A DNA stretch of 64,000 nucleotides from Rheinheimera sediminis (GCF_004005375.1 NZ_RZUF01000005.1:62001-126000), one strand, 5' to 3'; counted from the first letter of the stretch, positions 30,512 through 39,508 are shown. The notes: a model not told the origin generated them from the letters alone. Numbers and translations are program-made.

Positions 30512-31086
30512 TATTCAGCCTCCTTTACGTGCCTGTTCAGACTCTGCTTCAGACGAGCCGCTACAGCCACAAAATTTAACATCAGCATGTCCTGCTCCAT
30601 CAGCACAAAATCTTCAGGCCCCAAATAGGCTATCCAGCCAGCTCTTTGTAACTGAAATAAGCTATAGGCTTGCATGTCATTATTTTCAAGGTACTGAATA
30701 AACAGGGGAACATCGGGCAAATTGGAATTTGAGCTGACATTGAACTGACTCAACCATAACTCCAGAGCAAGAGCTGTTTGGTTAAGGCATTCCAGATAAA
30801 GCTCAAAGTCAGCAGTGGCAGGCAATTGCCCTTGTTGCTGCAGCCTTTGCTCCAAAATACGGGACAATTCAGGCAAAGCCAGGGCACCCAAAGTAGCGTA
30901 GCTGCCCCGTAACTTGTGTAATAACTGCTCAAGAGCTTTGTGATCCTGTCGCTGATAACACAGAGTCAACTGCTGAATTTCAGATTGCGTGGATGCAATC
31001 AATTGAGCTATGGCAGGGGACAGGTGTGCAAATGCTTCAGGGGAAAAGCCTATTAACTGCTCAAGTACTTTAAAATTAAACAACAT
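30511..31086 (-). CDS. Separate HPt-domain phosphotransfer protein
   Basis: 191 aa. HPt signature [20 protein letters not shown] with phospho-His57. The remaining C-terminal half (~105-191) is helical with no recognised domain; it may dock the kinase or receiver. First gene of the HPt-kinase-receiver unit on the minus strand, divergent from the GGDEF-EAL gene (122-base shared promoter region). The following kinase already has its own HPt, so this is a second phosphotransfer node. Confidence 0.85.
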   Translation of the reverse strand: MLFNFKVLEQLIGFSPEAFAHLSPAIAQLIASTQSEIQQLTLCYQRQDHKALEQLLHKLRGSYATLGALALPELSRILEQRLQQQGQLPATADFELYLECLNQTALALELWLSQFNVSSNSNLPDVPLFIQYLENNDMQAYSLFQLQRAGWIAYLGPEDFVLMEQDMLMLNFVAVAARLKQSLNRHVKEAE

Positions 31087-31208
31087 AACTCGTCACCCTA
31101 ATGATTTGTCTCAGCATAATTGGCTTTGACTGAAAAATCCCCTGCTTTGTCTGGTTATTTTTTCGACTACACTAGACTTGGGACATACAGAAAACAGGGA
31201 ATAATCTG

Positions 31209-33305
31209 ATGCAAAGTACTCAGTCGGACGGGCTGGCCGCAAAAATTTTGTTGGTTGATGACCAAACATCTTCTTTGCTGCTGTTACGAGAGCTCTTACA
31301 CAATTTGGCCACGTTGTATTTTGCTACAAATGGCCCTCATGCCCTCGAACTGGCTCGTCAGCATCGCCCTGAACTGATAGTACTGGATATTGAAATGCCT
31401 GGTATGGATGGTTTTGCTGTATGCAGGGCCTTAAAGGCAGATCCAATCACCAGTGACATAGCAATTGTATTCATGACATCCCATATCGATATAGAACATG
31501 AAATCACCTCTCTATCTGAAGGTGGCATAGACTTTTTACGTAAGCCTTTGCATGCGGTATCCAGCCGGATCCGAATTAAGAATTTATTGGATTTAAGCCG
31601 CTACAGCCGTCAAGTGGTGGCAGAAAAAGAGTGGTTAAAAGTCACACTGGATTCCATTGGTGATGCCGTGATAGCCACAGATCTGGATGGCAAAATCAGC
31701 TTTATGAACCCTATTGCTGAACGTATGACAGGCTGGTTAGCCAGAGAAGTATTAGGCAGGCCTATAGAAGAAGTAATGCAACTGCGGGATGCTCATACTT
31801 TAGAGCCACACTGGAATCCGATTTATTTTGCGTTAAAAGAACAACGGGTAGTGGCCATGGCATTAAATTGCCAGCTGGTGTCACGTTCAGGACAACTGTT
31901 TCAGGTGGAAGATTCTGCAGCTCCTATTATAGATCGCAATGGCCAGTGCCATGGCAGTATAGTGGTATTCCATGATGTCAGTGAAAGTATGGCGCTGGCA
32001 TTAAAAATGAGCCATCTAGCCAATCATGATCCTTTGACAAACTTACCGAACAGAGTGCTGCTTTACGATCGCATAGAGCAAGCTCTAAAAAGAGCAGAGC
32101 AGCTACACCACAAATCGGCGTTACTGTTGATTGATCTGGATAACTTTAAATACATCAATGACTCCATAGGTCACAATCTGGGTGATTTACTGATAAAACA
32201 TGTCTCTGAGCGTTTGAGTTCGATTTGCGCTGCAGGCACTACACTGGCTCGTTTAGGAGGTGATGAATTTGTGCTGGTGCTACAGGAGCTGTGGTCCGTG
32301 GAGGAGGTGAGTTTGTTTGCCAGCCAGGTACATAGTCAGTTTCAGCAGGCTTTTGTATGGGAAGATAAAAAATACCAGATGACGGTCAGTATTGGCGTCA
32401 GCATTTTTCCGGACGACGCCCAAACCATCGAAATGTTAATGCGCCATGCCGATGTGGCTATGTTTAAAGCAAAATCTGAGGGCCGCAACAGAACCAGTTT
32501 TTTCTCCGAAGAGCTGGAACAACATATGATTCATCGTCATCAGCTTGAACTGCTGCTGCGCGATACCTTAGCTAACCAACAACTCCAGGTGCATTACCAG
32601 CCCAAACTTTGTTTAAAAACAGGAAAGTTGTTAGGTGCTGAAGCTTTGGCACGCCTGAAAAATCAGCAGGGGCACTGGGTATCACCTGTTGAATTTATTC
32701 CACTAGCCGAAGAGACAGGTTTAATCACTGAACTAGGGCTACAAGTGCTGCGCCGCGCTTGTAAAGAGTGTCTGAGCTGGCGGCAACTAGGTTTTCAGGT
32801 TCCTGTATCTGTCAATATTGCTGCACCTCAGTTTGCTAACCCCCAACTGGTGAGGCAAATTTTAAACTTGCTGACAGAATTACAATTACCAGCCAGTATG
32901 CTAGAGCTGGAAGTCACTGAAAGTGCACTGATGCTTGATGTCAGTAAAACCCAAAACATACTGAGCCAGCTCAAGGCAGCCGGTATTTGTATTTCGATAG
33001 ACGACTTTGGCACTGGCTACTCAAGCTTGTCTTATTTGAAAAAATTTCAGGTAGATGTCCTGAAAATAGACAAATCCTTTGTGCATGAAATGTTAACCGA
33101 CAAAGGTGATATGGAAATAGTTAAAGCCGTGATCTCTCTGGCTCAGTCGATGAATTTACAGCTCGTAGCCGAAGGCATCGAACTCGAAGCGCAAACACAC
33201 AAACTGCTGGAACTGGGCTGCCAGGTTGGACAAGGCTTCTTTTACAGCAAACCTCTGTCGGCGAAAGATTTTAAAGCCTATTTGCAGCAAAAAACCACAG
33301 CATAG
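31209..33305 (+). CDS. REC-PAS-GGDEF-EAL cyclic-di-GMP protein
   Basis: 698 aa. Receiver (~12-130; KILLVDDQTS, LIVLDIEMPGMDG, FLRKPL), PAS (~145-260; DSIGDAVIATDLDGKISFMN), GGDEF (~275-430, intact RLGGDEF at ~350, no upstream RxxD inhibitory site), EAL (~445-690, EALARL at ~476, then SVNIAAPQF, LEVTES, DDFGTGYSSLSYLKKF, KIDKSFV, LVAEGIE). All phosphodiesterase residues are present, so it may both make and degrade c-di-GMP. It faces the HPt-kinase-receiver operon, which could phosphorylate its receiver (inference). AGGGAATAAT precedes the ATG. Confidence 0.95.
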   Translation: MQSTQSDGLAAKILLVDDQTSSLLLLRELLHNLATLYFATNGPHALELARQHRPELIVLDIEMPGMDGFAVCRALKADPITSDIAIVFMTSHIDIEHEITSLSEGGIDFLRKPLHAVSSRIRIKNLLDLSRYSRQVVAEKEWLKVTLDSIGDAVIATDLDGKISFMNPIAERMTGWLAREVLGRPIEEVMQLRDAHTLEPHWNPIYFALKEQRVVAMALNCQLVSRSGQLFQVEDSAAPIIDRNGQCHGSIVVFHDVSESMALALKMSHLANHDPLTNLPNRVLLYDRIEQALKRAEQLHHKSALLLIDLDNFKYINDSIGHNLGDLLIKHVSERLSSICAAGTTLARLGGDEFVLVLQELWSVEEVSLFASQVHSQFQQAFVWEDKKYQMTVSIGVSIFPDDAQTIEMLMRHADVAMFKAKSEGRNRTSFFSEELEQHMIHRHQLELLLRDTLANQQLQVHYQPKLCLKTGKLLGAEALARLKNQQGHWVSPVEFIPLAEETGLITELGLQVLRRACKECLSWRQLGFQVPVSVNIAAPQFANPQLVRQILNLLTELQLPASMLELEVTESALMLDVSKTQNILSQLKAAGICISIDDFGTGYSSLSYLKKFQVDVLKIDKSFVHEMLTDKGDMEIVKAVISLAQSMNLQLVAEGIELEAQTHKLLELGCQVGQGFFYSKPLSAKDFKAYLQQKTTA

Positions 33306-33323
33306 GCTCTTCGGGCTAGCTGC

Positions 33324-33878
33324 TTATCTCTGATGTTTTAACTGTCTGAGTACTTGTCTTGTTAAGAGGCTCACAAGTAATGCAGCGACAACAGCTACAG
33401 GCGTTAACCAAGCTCCAAGTAATTCCTGTTCAGCCGGATAAGGCTTAGCCAAGAAACCAATAGCCATACTGTTGCCATTGCCAGCAGACCAAACCCCTAC
33501 CGAATCCGGCATAAACACCTCAGCTCCGGCAACAAAAATCAGCGCAACAGCAATGCTGAAACCAAATACGGCCATGGCGTAGAACAAAGTCGCGGTCACT
33601 CCCTGTTTTACTTTTTGAATGGCTTTAAAACCAGCAGGAGGTGGCGCGCCATCCGTGATATGAGCGACATAGGCAAAGGCCAACTGACGAGGCTCACCAA
33701 AACCCCGCAAAATTGTGCTGGCATCCTCAACCTGGTCTGAACTTTGTTGCTGCTCCAGCGCATCAAAAATATGACTTTCAATTTCCTTTAGGACTTCCTG
33801 CGCTTGTGCCTTCTCCAATCTGGCCAGGTAACGCTCCAGCTCTTTCAGGTACTTATAAATGAGATCTCGTTGTTCCAT
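33324..33878 (-). CDS. HAAS-domain membrane protein, PadR partner
   Basis: 184 aa. N-terminal ~75 residues are helical and charged (YLKELERYLARLEKAQAQEV, then GFGEPRQLAFAY), the HAAS/DUF1700 pattern. Two or three membrane helices follow (~97-117, ~158-173). It starts 2 bases after the PadR stop, and PadR/HAAS pairs of this type are common. The HAAS protein is thought to transduce an envelope or membrane signal. Exact function unknown. Confidence 0.75.
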   Translation of the reverse strand: MEQRDLIYKYLKELERYLARLEKAQAQEVLKEIESHIFDALEQQQSSDQVEDASTILRGFGEPRQLAFAYVAHITDGAPPPAGFKAIQKVKQGVTATLFYAMAVFGFSIAVALIFVAGAEVFMPDSVGVWSAGNGNSMAIGFLAKPYPAEQELLGAWLTPVAVVAALLVSLLTRQVLRQLKHQR

Positions 33879-33880
33879 TG

Positions 33881-34267
33881 TTATTCTCCTTGAACAGGTA
33901 AAATGGCAGGGCCCGGATGAGCCAATAAGAATTCAATATCAAGCACGGACTGACGCCATAAAGTAACCAAGTCAGCCAGTTTATGGTGGCCAGTGGCGGT
34001 CAGACTGTAGTACTTACGTGGTCTGGTATCGCCGTCCTGCACCCACTGTGCATCCACAATGCCTTCACGTTTCAGCCTGTCTAACAGCGGATATAAAGTG
34101 CCTTCGGTAATGGCGGCACTTTTGAAACTTTGCAGCAGCTTTAACAGCTCCAGACCATACAAAGTACGGTGTTGCAGGGCAGCTAAAATCACCAGCTCCA
34201 GCGTGCCTTTACGCAACTGTACTTCCCACTTTTCCTGAATTTTTTCTTCTTTCTCTTCTGTTGTCAT
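33881..34267 (-). CDS. PadR-family transcriptional regulator
   Basis: 128 aa. Winged helix: RKGTLELVILAALQHRTLYG, LLKLLQSFKSAAITEGTLYP, LLDRLKREGIVDAQW, RKYYSLTATGHHKLADL. The short form lacks a long ligand domain. First gene of a two-gene unit with the HAAS protein. A 7-bp inverted repeat lies ~32 bases upstream (34299-34316), so autoregulation is likely. Confidence 0.93.
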   Translation of the reverse strand: MTTEEKEEKIQEKWEVQLRKGTLELVILAALQHRTLYGLELLKLLQSFKSAAITEGTLYPLLDRLKREGIVDAQWVQDGDTRPRKYYSLTATGHHKLADLVTLWRQSVLDIEFLLAHPGPAILPVQGE

Positions 34268-34298
34268 AAAGTAACCATGCGATAAAGCATACCTTGCA

Positions 34299-34316
34299 AT
34301 ACATAGTAATATGTAT
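34299..34316. promoter_or_regulatory. Probable PadR operator
   Basis: ATACATA-GTAA-TATGTAT, a perfect 7-bp dyad with a 4-base spacer, placed just upstream of padR. Assignment by position; the spacing differs from the classical PadR ATGT/ACAT box. Confidence 0.5.
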
Positions 34317-34392
34317 AACAGATCATATTAGAGGTTAGCAAGCGGAAATTTTGAACACTTTTGAGAGGATATATGCTGCAGATCACTATACG

Positions 34393-34425
34393 AATGAAGC
34401 CGCACTAATGCGGCTTCATTTCTTT
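34393..34425. terminator. Strong hairpin, probable terminator
   Basis: Perfect 12-bp stem (34393-34404 and 34409-34420), loop CTAA, followed by TCTTTA on the plus strand and weak T content on the minus strand. It insulates padR from the YeeE-type genes. Confidence 0.7.
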
Positions 34426-34552
34426 ATACTCAAGACACTTGAAGGTTCGGCGAGGCGACAAGCCAGTGAGACCCCAGGAGCATAGTAAACCTATGTGAGT
34501 GGGGCGAGAGGGCGTAGTCAACAAAGCAGCAACTTCAAGGACGACGGGTATA
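34425..34552. repeat. Long palindromic intergenic repeat (YPAL/ERIC-like)
   Basis: About 128 bases. Outer arms TATACTCAAGAC..CTTGAAG and CTTCAAGGACGACGGGTATA, inner arms ACCCCAGGAGCATAG and CTATGTGAGTGGGG. The design (CTTGAAG ends, CCCC/GGGG core, TATACCC-type border) is that of the palindromic intergenic elements seen in Enterobacteria, Vibrio and Alteromonadales. Transcribed, it would fold into one long imperfect hairpin. Confidence 0.7.
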
Positions 34553-34590
34553 GGTGTATTGCGACAGAGCTATAAGGTGAAACTGACTGT

Positions 34591-35022
34591 TTAACTCAGT
34601 CTGGCCTGTACGACATCTGCCAACCGAAAACCAATCAACATAAAAACGACAAAAATTAGCCCCTCTATAGCTCCTGAACCTGCCAATACCAGAGCAGGGC
34701 CAGGGCACAGACCCACTAAGCCCCAGCCTAAACCAAATAAGGTGCTGCCGATCAGCAAAGGTCGGGTAATAGCAGTCGCATCAGGCCAGTTGAACTTAGT
34801 TTGTAACAGACTTTGCGGCATTTTTTTGCTGATGGTAAAAGCGATAAAAGTCACTACTATGCCGCCAACCATCACCAACGCCAAAGACGGATCCCATAAG
34901 CCTGCGATATCTAAAAACCCCAGCACTTTGGCAGGATTTGCCATGCCAGCCATGAGTAAACCCAAACCAAACAGCAGACCGCAGATAAAAGCGCTCGCGG
35001 ATATAAACCAGTTTTTTCGCAT
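34591..35022 (-). CDS. YeeE/YedE-family transporter subunit (DUF6691 type)
   Basis: 143 aa from the ATG at 35022, chosen because AAGGAA lies 7 bases upstream; an upstream ATG (35043) would overlap the preceding gene. Four membrane segments, with LLFGLGLLMAGMANPAKVLGFLD and LFGLGWGLVGLCPGPALVLAG, the conserved Cys-containing motif of this half. The full-length TsuA/YeeE protein imports thiosulfate. In many proteobacteria it is split into two half-size genes, as here. It follows the other half with a 10-base gap. Confidence 0.9.
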   Translation of the reverse strand: MRKNWFISASAFICGLLFGLGLLMAGMANPAKVLGFLDIAGLWDPSLALVMVGGIVVTFIAFTISKKMPQSLLQTKFNWPDATAITRPLLIGSTLFGLGWGLVGLCPGPALVLAGSGAIEGLIFVVFMLIGFRLADVVQARLS

Positions 35023-35032
35023 AGATTTTTCC

Positions 35033-35458
35033 TTAGACGACATGCCGCACAACAAAAACTGTGCCCATAGCCACTGTCATAAAAGTCACAGTAGCAACCA
35101 AAGAACGTCCTGACAGACGGGATAAACCACAGACGCCGTGACCGCTGGTACAGCCAGAGCCTAAACGAGCACCAAAGCCAACCAACAAACCCGCCAAAGC
35201 TAATAGCTGGTAATTAGACGTGACCACCACTTCAGGCAAGGGAGCCAGCATTAACCAAATCCAGGAAGACGATACCAGGCCCAAAACAAAAGCCAGCCGC
35301 CACTGTCGCTCAGCGCCAACAGAAGTCAAAGCTCCGGCCGCAATACCGCTAATTCCGGCAATACGACCATTTAGCAACCAAAGCAGAGCGGTCGCAAAGC
35401 CAATAATCAGTCCACCTGATAAAGCCGACTGCGGTGTAAAATGCGTCCAATCAATCAT
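35033..35458 (-). CDS. YeeE/YedE-family transporter subunit, N-terminal-half type
   Basis: 141 aa, four membrane segments. GLIIGFATALLWLLNGRIAG, then GFGARLGSGCTSGHGVCGLSR, the Cys motif that relays thiosulfate or sulfur in YeeE-type channels. It forms a pair with the downstream half. The cargo is probably a reduced sulfur species (thiosulfate, persulfide), inferred from the family. Confidence 0.92.
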   Translation of the reverse strand: MIDWTHFTPQSALSGGLIIGFATALLWLLNGRIAGISGIAAGALTSVGAERQWRLAFVLGLVSSSWIWLMLAPLPEVVVTSNYQLLALAGLLVGFGARLGSGCTSGHGVCGLSRLSGRSLVATVTFMTVAMGTVFVVRHVV

Positions 35459-35573
35459 AAGTCCCCTCTCGTGCTACTAGTGGTCTCAATAAATAGTGGT
35501 CGCAACAAAAGACCTGCTCATTTTACAACCAAACCCCAAACTTATAGATATAAGCATATACCACTTTGATATA

Positions 35574-35587
35574 TTAGTGAACACTAA
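35574..35587. promoter_or_regulatory. Palindrome upstream of the YeeE-type pair
   Basis: TTAGTG-AA-CACTAA, 6-bp arms, ~115 bases before the start at 35458, in a very AT-rich stretch. It could be an operator for a sulfur-responsive repressor; no such gene is present nearby. Confidence 0.35.
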
Positions 35588-35657
35588 ATAAATAAGTTAA
35601 AAGCTGCGAAAAAAGCCGGCTTTGTATTGAGTCATATACATTTTATTTTCTAGCCAA

Positions 35658-35684
35658 TAAAAAAGCCCGAACAAGCCGGGCCTT
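35658..35684 (-). terminator. Terminator of glmS
   Basis: On the minus strand, a GC-rich stem GCCCG/CGGGC followed by CTTTTTTATT, about 20 bases after the glmS stop. Confidence 0.75.
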
Positions 35685-35705
35685 AAAACAAATGAAAAAC
35701 TTCCT

Positions 35706-37535
35706 TTACTCTACAGTCACCGACTTGGCCAAGTTACGTGGCTGGTCTACGTCTGTGCCTTTGATAATGGCAACGTAGTAGCTTAATAACTGCAGCGGGA
35801 TAGTGTAGATGATTGGTGCAATAAGCGGGTGCACGTGTGGCACGCTGATCACACGCTGCGTCGCGTCTGATTTAAAGTGCGCATCCACATCAGCGAAGAT
35901 GTACATAATACCGCCACGGGCGCGCACTTCTTCCACGTTTGACTGCAGCTTTTCCAGCAGTTCGTTGTTTGGCGCTACCACAATAATTGGCATATCGGCG
36001 TCTATCAGCGCTAACGGGCCGTGTTTCAGCTCGCCTGCGGCATAAGCTTCAGCGTGAATGTAAGAAATTTCTTTCAGTTTCAGCGCGCCTTCCATAGCGA
36101 TAGGGTACTGATCGCCACGGCCTAAGAACAAAGAGTGGTGCTTGTCAGCGAACTCTGTCGCCAAAGCTTCGATTTTTGGCGCCAGCGTTAAGGTTTCTTC
36201 CAGTTTGGCTGGCAGAGTTTTTAAGGCCTGTACCATGTCCTGTTGCTGCTCAACCGTTAAACCATTGTATTTACCAATAGCCAAAGTCAGCATAGACAAA
36301 CCAACCAGCTGAGTGGTGAAGGCTTTAGTGGAAGCCACACCAATTTCAGCACCAGCACGGGTCATAAAAGCCAGATCAGATTCACGTACCAGCGAAGAAC
36401 CCGCTACGTTACAAATAGTTAAGCTGCCGATATAACCTGCTTCTTTGGCTAAACGTAAGGCTGCTAAGGTATCTGCAGTTTCACCTGACTGGGAAATGCT
36501 GACCAACAGGCTGCCAGGCTGGACAAAAGATTTGCGGTAACGGAATTCAGAGGCAATTTCGACGTTACAGGAAATGCCAGCTAAAGATTCCAGCCAGTAA
36601 CGGGCCACCATACCTGAGTGATACGAAGTACCGCAGGCGACGATTTGCACATGACGTACTTTTTTGAACAATTCAGCAGCGCCGTTACCAAAGGTTTCAT
36701 CCAATACTGAATCAGAACCTAAACGACCTTCCAGCGTGTTATTAATGGCGTGTGGCTGTTCGTAGATTTCTTTCAGCATAAAGTGGCGATACTGACCTTT
36801 ATCACCGGCATCATAGCTGGCGGTGGATTCAGTGATAGTGCGCTCTACTTGTTTGCCGTTTTTGTCGAACACAGTGACGCCAAAGCGGGTAATTTCGGCC
36901 ACATCGCCTTCTTCTAAAAACATAAAACGACGAGTCACTGGCAACAGCGCTAACTGATCCGAAGCGATAAAGTTTTCGCCGATACCAAAGCCAATCACCA
37001 ATGGGCTGCCTGAACGGGCGACAACTAAATGGCTTGGGTCGTTTTGGTCCATCAATACAGTGCCGTACGCGCCGTTAAATTGTTTTACCGCAGTTTGTAC
37101 TGCAGCTAACAAAGAACCCGCAGTTTTCATTTCTTCAGCCACTAAGTGCGCTATGACTTCGGTGTCAGTGTCTGAATTAAACACATAACCTTTGGCTTTT
37201 AACATTTCACGCAGCGGGCCGTGGTTTTCGATAATGCCGTTGTGCACTACAGAGATATTGCCTGAAACGTGTGGGTGAGCGTTACGCTCTGAAGGTTCGC
37301 CATGCGTAGCCCAGCGGGTGTGCGCAATACCAGTGCCGCCAACAACAGGGGTTAATTTTACCGCGTCAGACAGTTCTTTTACTTTACCTAAGCGGCGGAT
37401 ACGTTGTAATTCGCCTGTTGGGCTTATCACAGCCACACCAGCTGAGTCATAACCGCGGTATTCCAGACGGCGTAAGCCTTCTACCAGAATGTCTACTACG
37501 TCACGTTGCGCTACAGCACCTACTATTCCACACAT
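35706..37535 (-). CDS. glmS: Glutamine--fructose-6-phosphate aminotransferase (isomerising)
   Basis: 609 aa, full length. Makes glucosamine-6-phosphate from fructose-6-P and glutamine, the first step to UDP-GlcNAc. The N-terminal nucleophile Cys follows the initiator Met ([13 protein letters not shown]). The glutaminase domain has [13 protein letters not shown] and HNGIIENH. Two SIS domains follow ([31 protein letters not shown]). The C-terminal isomerase tail [11 protein letters not shown] is intact. It starts 6 bases after the DeoR-type gene, so the two are co-transcribed. No glmS ribozyme is expected in this group and none is seen. Confidence 0.98.
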   Translation of the reverse strand: MCGIVGAVAQRDVVDILVEGLRRLEYRGYDSAGVAVISPTGELQRIRRLGKVKELSDAVKLTPVVGGTGIAHTRWATHGEPSERNAHPHVSGNISVVHNGIIENHGPLREMLKAKGYVFNSDTDTEVIAHLVAEEMKTAGSLLAAVQTAVKQFNGAYGTVLMDQNDPSHLVVARSGSPLVIGFGIGENFIASDQLALLPVTRRFMFLEEGDVAEITRFGVTVFDKNGKQVERTITESTASYDAGDKGQYRHFMLKEIYEQPHAINNTLEGRLGSDSVLDETFGNGAAELFKKVRHVQIVACGTSYHSGMVARYWLESLAGISCNVEIASEFRYRKSFVQPGSLLVSISQSGETADTLAALRLAKEAGYIGSLTICNVAGSSLVRESDLAFMTRAGAEIGVASTKAFTTQLVGLSMLTLAIGKYNGLTVEQQQDMVQALKTLPAKLEETLTLAPKIEALATEFADKHHSLFLGRGDQYPIAMEGALKLKEISYIHAEAYAAGELKHGPLALIDADMPIIVVAPNNELLEKLQSNVEEVRARGGIMYIFADVDAHFKSDATQRVISVPHVHPLIAPIIYTIPLQLLSYYVAIIKGTDVDQPRNLAKSVTVE

Positions 37536-37541
37536 AAAGTC

Positions 37542-38321
37542 TTACTCCACTGAGCCAAGGGGGGCGCAAATCACCTTCACGCCTTGTTGTTCTATTTGTT
37601 GTTTTGCGCTGGCGGGTAACTTGTCGTCTGTTACCAGTATTTTAATAGACGACCAGGGCAATTCTAAGTTATGGATTTTCCGACCTATTTTGTCGGATTC
37701 CACCATCACCACCACTTCACGCGCCACCTCGGCCATGACACGGCTTAAGTTGGTCAGCTCATTAAAAGTAGTAGTACCACGCTGCAGATCAATGCCATCG
37801 GCACCAATAAACAGCTGATCAAAATCGTATGCACGTAACACCTGCTCCGCCAGCTGGCCCTGAAAAGCCTCAGACTGCGGATCCCAACTGCCACCTGTCA
37901 TCAACAGCGTAGGCTCGTTTTCAAGTTCACGTAAGGCATTGGCAATAGACAAGGAGTTGGTCATCACCACTAAACCTTGTTTATGTGACAATTCAGGCAA
38001 TAAAGCGGCCGTGGTGCTGCCGCTGTCGAGAATAATGCGGTTGTGGTCGCGAATCAGCTCTGCCGCTGCTTTCGCCAGAATTTGCTTTCGTTCCGAAACC
38101 TTTTCGACCGCAGCTTCCTGGATTAATTCTTGTGGTACCTGCACAGCACCACCGTAGCGCCGCAATAGTAGACCATTGTCTTCCAGCGCAGATAAGTCTT
38201 TACGAATAGTCACTTCAGAGGTTTCAAAATGATGAGCCAACTGATCCACACTGACTTCGCCCTGCTGGTTGAGCAGGTCAAGAATAGCGCGGCGACGTTG
38301 TTGGGTGTTTCGTTTGTTCAT
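37542..38321 (-). CDS. DeoR-family transcriptional regulator upstream of glmS
   Basis: 259 aa from the ATG at 38321, where the canonical DeoR N-terminus begins (NKRNTQQRRRAILDLLNQQG, SEVTIRKDLSALEDNGLLLRRYGGA); the longer open frame adds 20 non-homologous residues. The C-terminal sugar-phosphate sensor has ILDSGSTTAAL, VVMTNSLSIANAL and FIGADGID. It probably senses an amino-sugar phosphate and controls glmS and itself through the TTTCGTTT repeats just upstream (inference). Confidence 0.93.
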   Translation of the reverse strand: MNKRNTQQRRRAILDLLNQQGEVSVDQLAHHFETSEVTIRKDLSALEDNGLLLRRYGGAVQVPQELIQEAAVEKVSERKQILAKAAAELIRDHNRIILDSGSTTAALLPELSHKQGLVVMTNSLSIANALRELENEPTLLMTGGSWDPQSEAFQGQLAEQVLRAYDFDQLFIGADGIDLQRGTTTFNELTNLSRVMAEVAREVVVMVESDKIGRKIHNLELPWSSIKILVTDDKLPASAKQQIEQQGVKVICAPLGSVE

Positions 38322-38337
38322 CTGCAAACCACTTAAG

Positions 38338-38370
38338 TTTCGTTTCGAAAGGCATTTTACAGAAACGAAA
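38338..38370. promoter_or_regulatory. Putative DeoR operator (inverted TTTCGTTTC repeat)
   Basis: TTTCGTTTC at 38338-38346 and GAAACGAAA at 38362-38370 form a perfect 9-bp inverted repeat with a 15-base spacer, directly upstream of the deoR start. A third TTTCGTTT lies at 38308-38315, inside the first codons. DeoR-family proteins often bind such repeated short units. Confidence 0.6.
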
Positions 38371-38457
38371 GGTAAGTGCAAGAGTGAAAGTTAAATTCAA
38401 CTATTGTGGGTTAGATTTTTGGTGAAGAAGGTATCGGGGCATATTAAATAAAAAATG

Positions 38458-38604
38458 CAGGGGCGGTTCTTGTACCCGCACGTCTAATGATACCGCGGTG
38501 CAGATGGACGGGCCGGGACAAGCCACGGCCCCTACAACCCGCCCGGTTAATGATACCGAGGTGCGCATGGCAAGGCAGGAGCAAGCCTGCGCCCCTATTA
38601 CAAC
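38458..38604. repeat. GC-rich tandem palindromic repeats
   Basis: Two units at a 63-base period share TAATGATACCG(C/A)GGTGC (from 38485 and 38548). They alternate with small inverted cores of the type GGGCCGGGACAAGCC..GGCCCC and GCAGGAGCAAGCCTGCGCCCC. GC content is well above the flanks. Related units occur at 39696 (palindromic core) and 52436 (TAATGATACCGCG). REP-like element. Confidence 0.65.
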
Positions 38605-39366
38605 TTAATGGTGATGTGAGGCTTCAGGACCGAGAAGCAACAGCATTAATAGCACTCCAAAACCCATCATCAAGCTATGTAACCAAAATGGTTGATCGAC
38701 ATTTTTACGTAATAGTGGCATTAAGTCTGCACTGGCTAAATAAATAAAAGCGCCAGCAGTAATAGCCAATAAGATATTTAAATTAGGGGTTAACCAATGA
38801 CTAATGGTTAAAGTGGCCACAGCACCTAAAACACAAGCGCTGGCCGATAGCAGGTTATACAACAGAGCTTTTTTGCGGTTAAAACCAGCGTGCAGCAATA
38901 CAGCGACATCAGCAATTTCCTGTGGAATTTCGTGGATCAGAATAGCCACAGTGGTCGTCACCCCCAATAAAGGGTCGACCAAAAAACTGCCTGCTATCAA
39001 TACACCATCAATAAAATTATGAACTCCATCAGCCACCAGATTCACTTTACCGTAACTGGCTGTGCTTATTGCCTGATCAGGGAGTTGCGGATGACCATGT
39101 TGCAGCGCACGCTCCAGAAAATAAAAACCTAATAAACCAGCTAACACCCAGCCAAAGAGTTCGCGCGGTGAGTCCTGATGGTGCAGGGCATCAGGCAACA
39201 AATGCAAAAAGGCATTCGATAGCAATACACCTACGGCCAGGCTTAAAATCAGTGGTAAAAAACGTTGGAGTTTGCTTTGCGGCAGCAGAAATAACACGGC
39301 CCCGGACAGGGATACCAGCATCACCAAAAAGGCAGCCAGCAGGATAAACAAAGTTAACATATACAA
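38605..39366 (-). CDS. ZIP-family divalent metal transporter
   Basis: 253 aa, about 8 membrane segments. The ZIP metal-site motifs are clear: DGVHNFIDGVLIAG (TM4) and LIHEIPQEIADVAVLLHAGF (TM5). The variable loop is His-rich (ALQHGHP) and the C-terminus ends in HHH. It probably imports zinc (or another divalent metal) into the cytoplasm. A Zur-like box lies ~75-90 bases upstream of the start, supporting zinc-repressed expression. Monocistronic, as the upstream region contains terminators. Confidence 0.93.
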   Translation of the reverse strand: MYMLTLFILLAAFLVMLVSLSGAVLFLLPQSKLQRFLPLILSLAVGVLLSNAFLHLLPDALHHQDSPRELFGWVLAGLLGFYFLERALQHGHPQLPDQAISTASYGKVNLVADGVHNFIDGVLIAGSFLVDPLLGVTTTVAILIHEIPQEIADVAVLLHAGFNRKKALLYNLLSASACVLGAVATLTISHWLTPNLNILLAITAGAFIYLASADLMPLLRKNVDQPFWLHSLMMGFGVLLMLLLLGPEASHHH

Positions 39367-39436
39367 TCCTGTCCTATGGGTAATAACAGCAGATAAAGAT
39401 GATCAGGGCCAGGCAGCCAAAGCCAAGCTAAAAACC

Positions 39437-39455
39437 TGTGACATTATAACGTTTT
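39437..39455. promoter_or_regulatory. Zur-like operator upstream of the ZIP gene
   Basis: On the minus strand, AACGTTATAATGTCACA closely resembles the gammaproteobacterial Zur box (consensus core GTTATAATATAAC). I count about 16 of 23 consensus positions from memory of that consensus. Confidence 0.55.
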
Positions 39456-39485
39456 TTCCCCGATATAATCTTTGTTTTTTAAAGA

Positions 39486-39508
39486 AAAAATCGTCAGGAA
39501 CGATTTTT
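39486..39508. terminator. Hairpin with A/T tracts
   Basis: Perfect 9-bp stem AAAAATCGT/ACGATTTTT, loop CAGGA. It can act on either strand. It lies upstream of the ZIP promoter. Confidence 0.6.

Noticed and set aside
34441-34552. Structured RNA gene
   Set aside because: The fold is a single long palindrome of the intergenic-repeat type, and no promoter is seen.
38458-38604. CRISPR array
   Set aside because: Only two units with a 63-base period and GC-rich dyads; no uniform spacers and no cas genes anywhere.
38487-38747. 86-codon plus frame over the tandem repeats
   Set aside because: Made of the repeat units and the antisense end of the ZIP gene.
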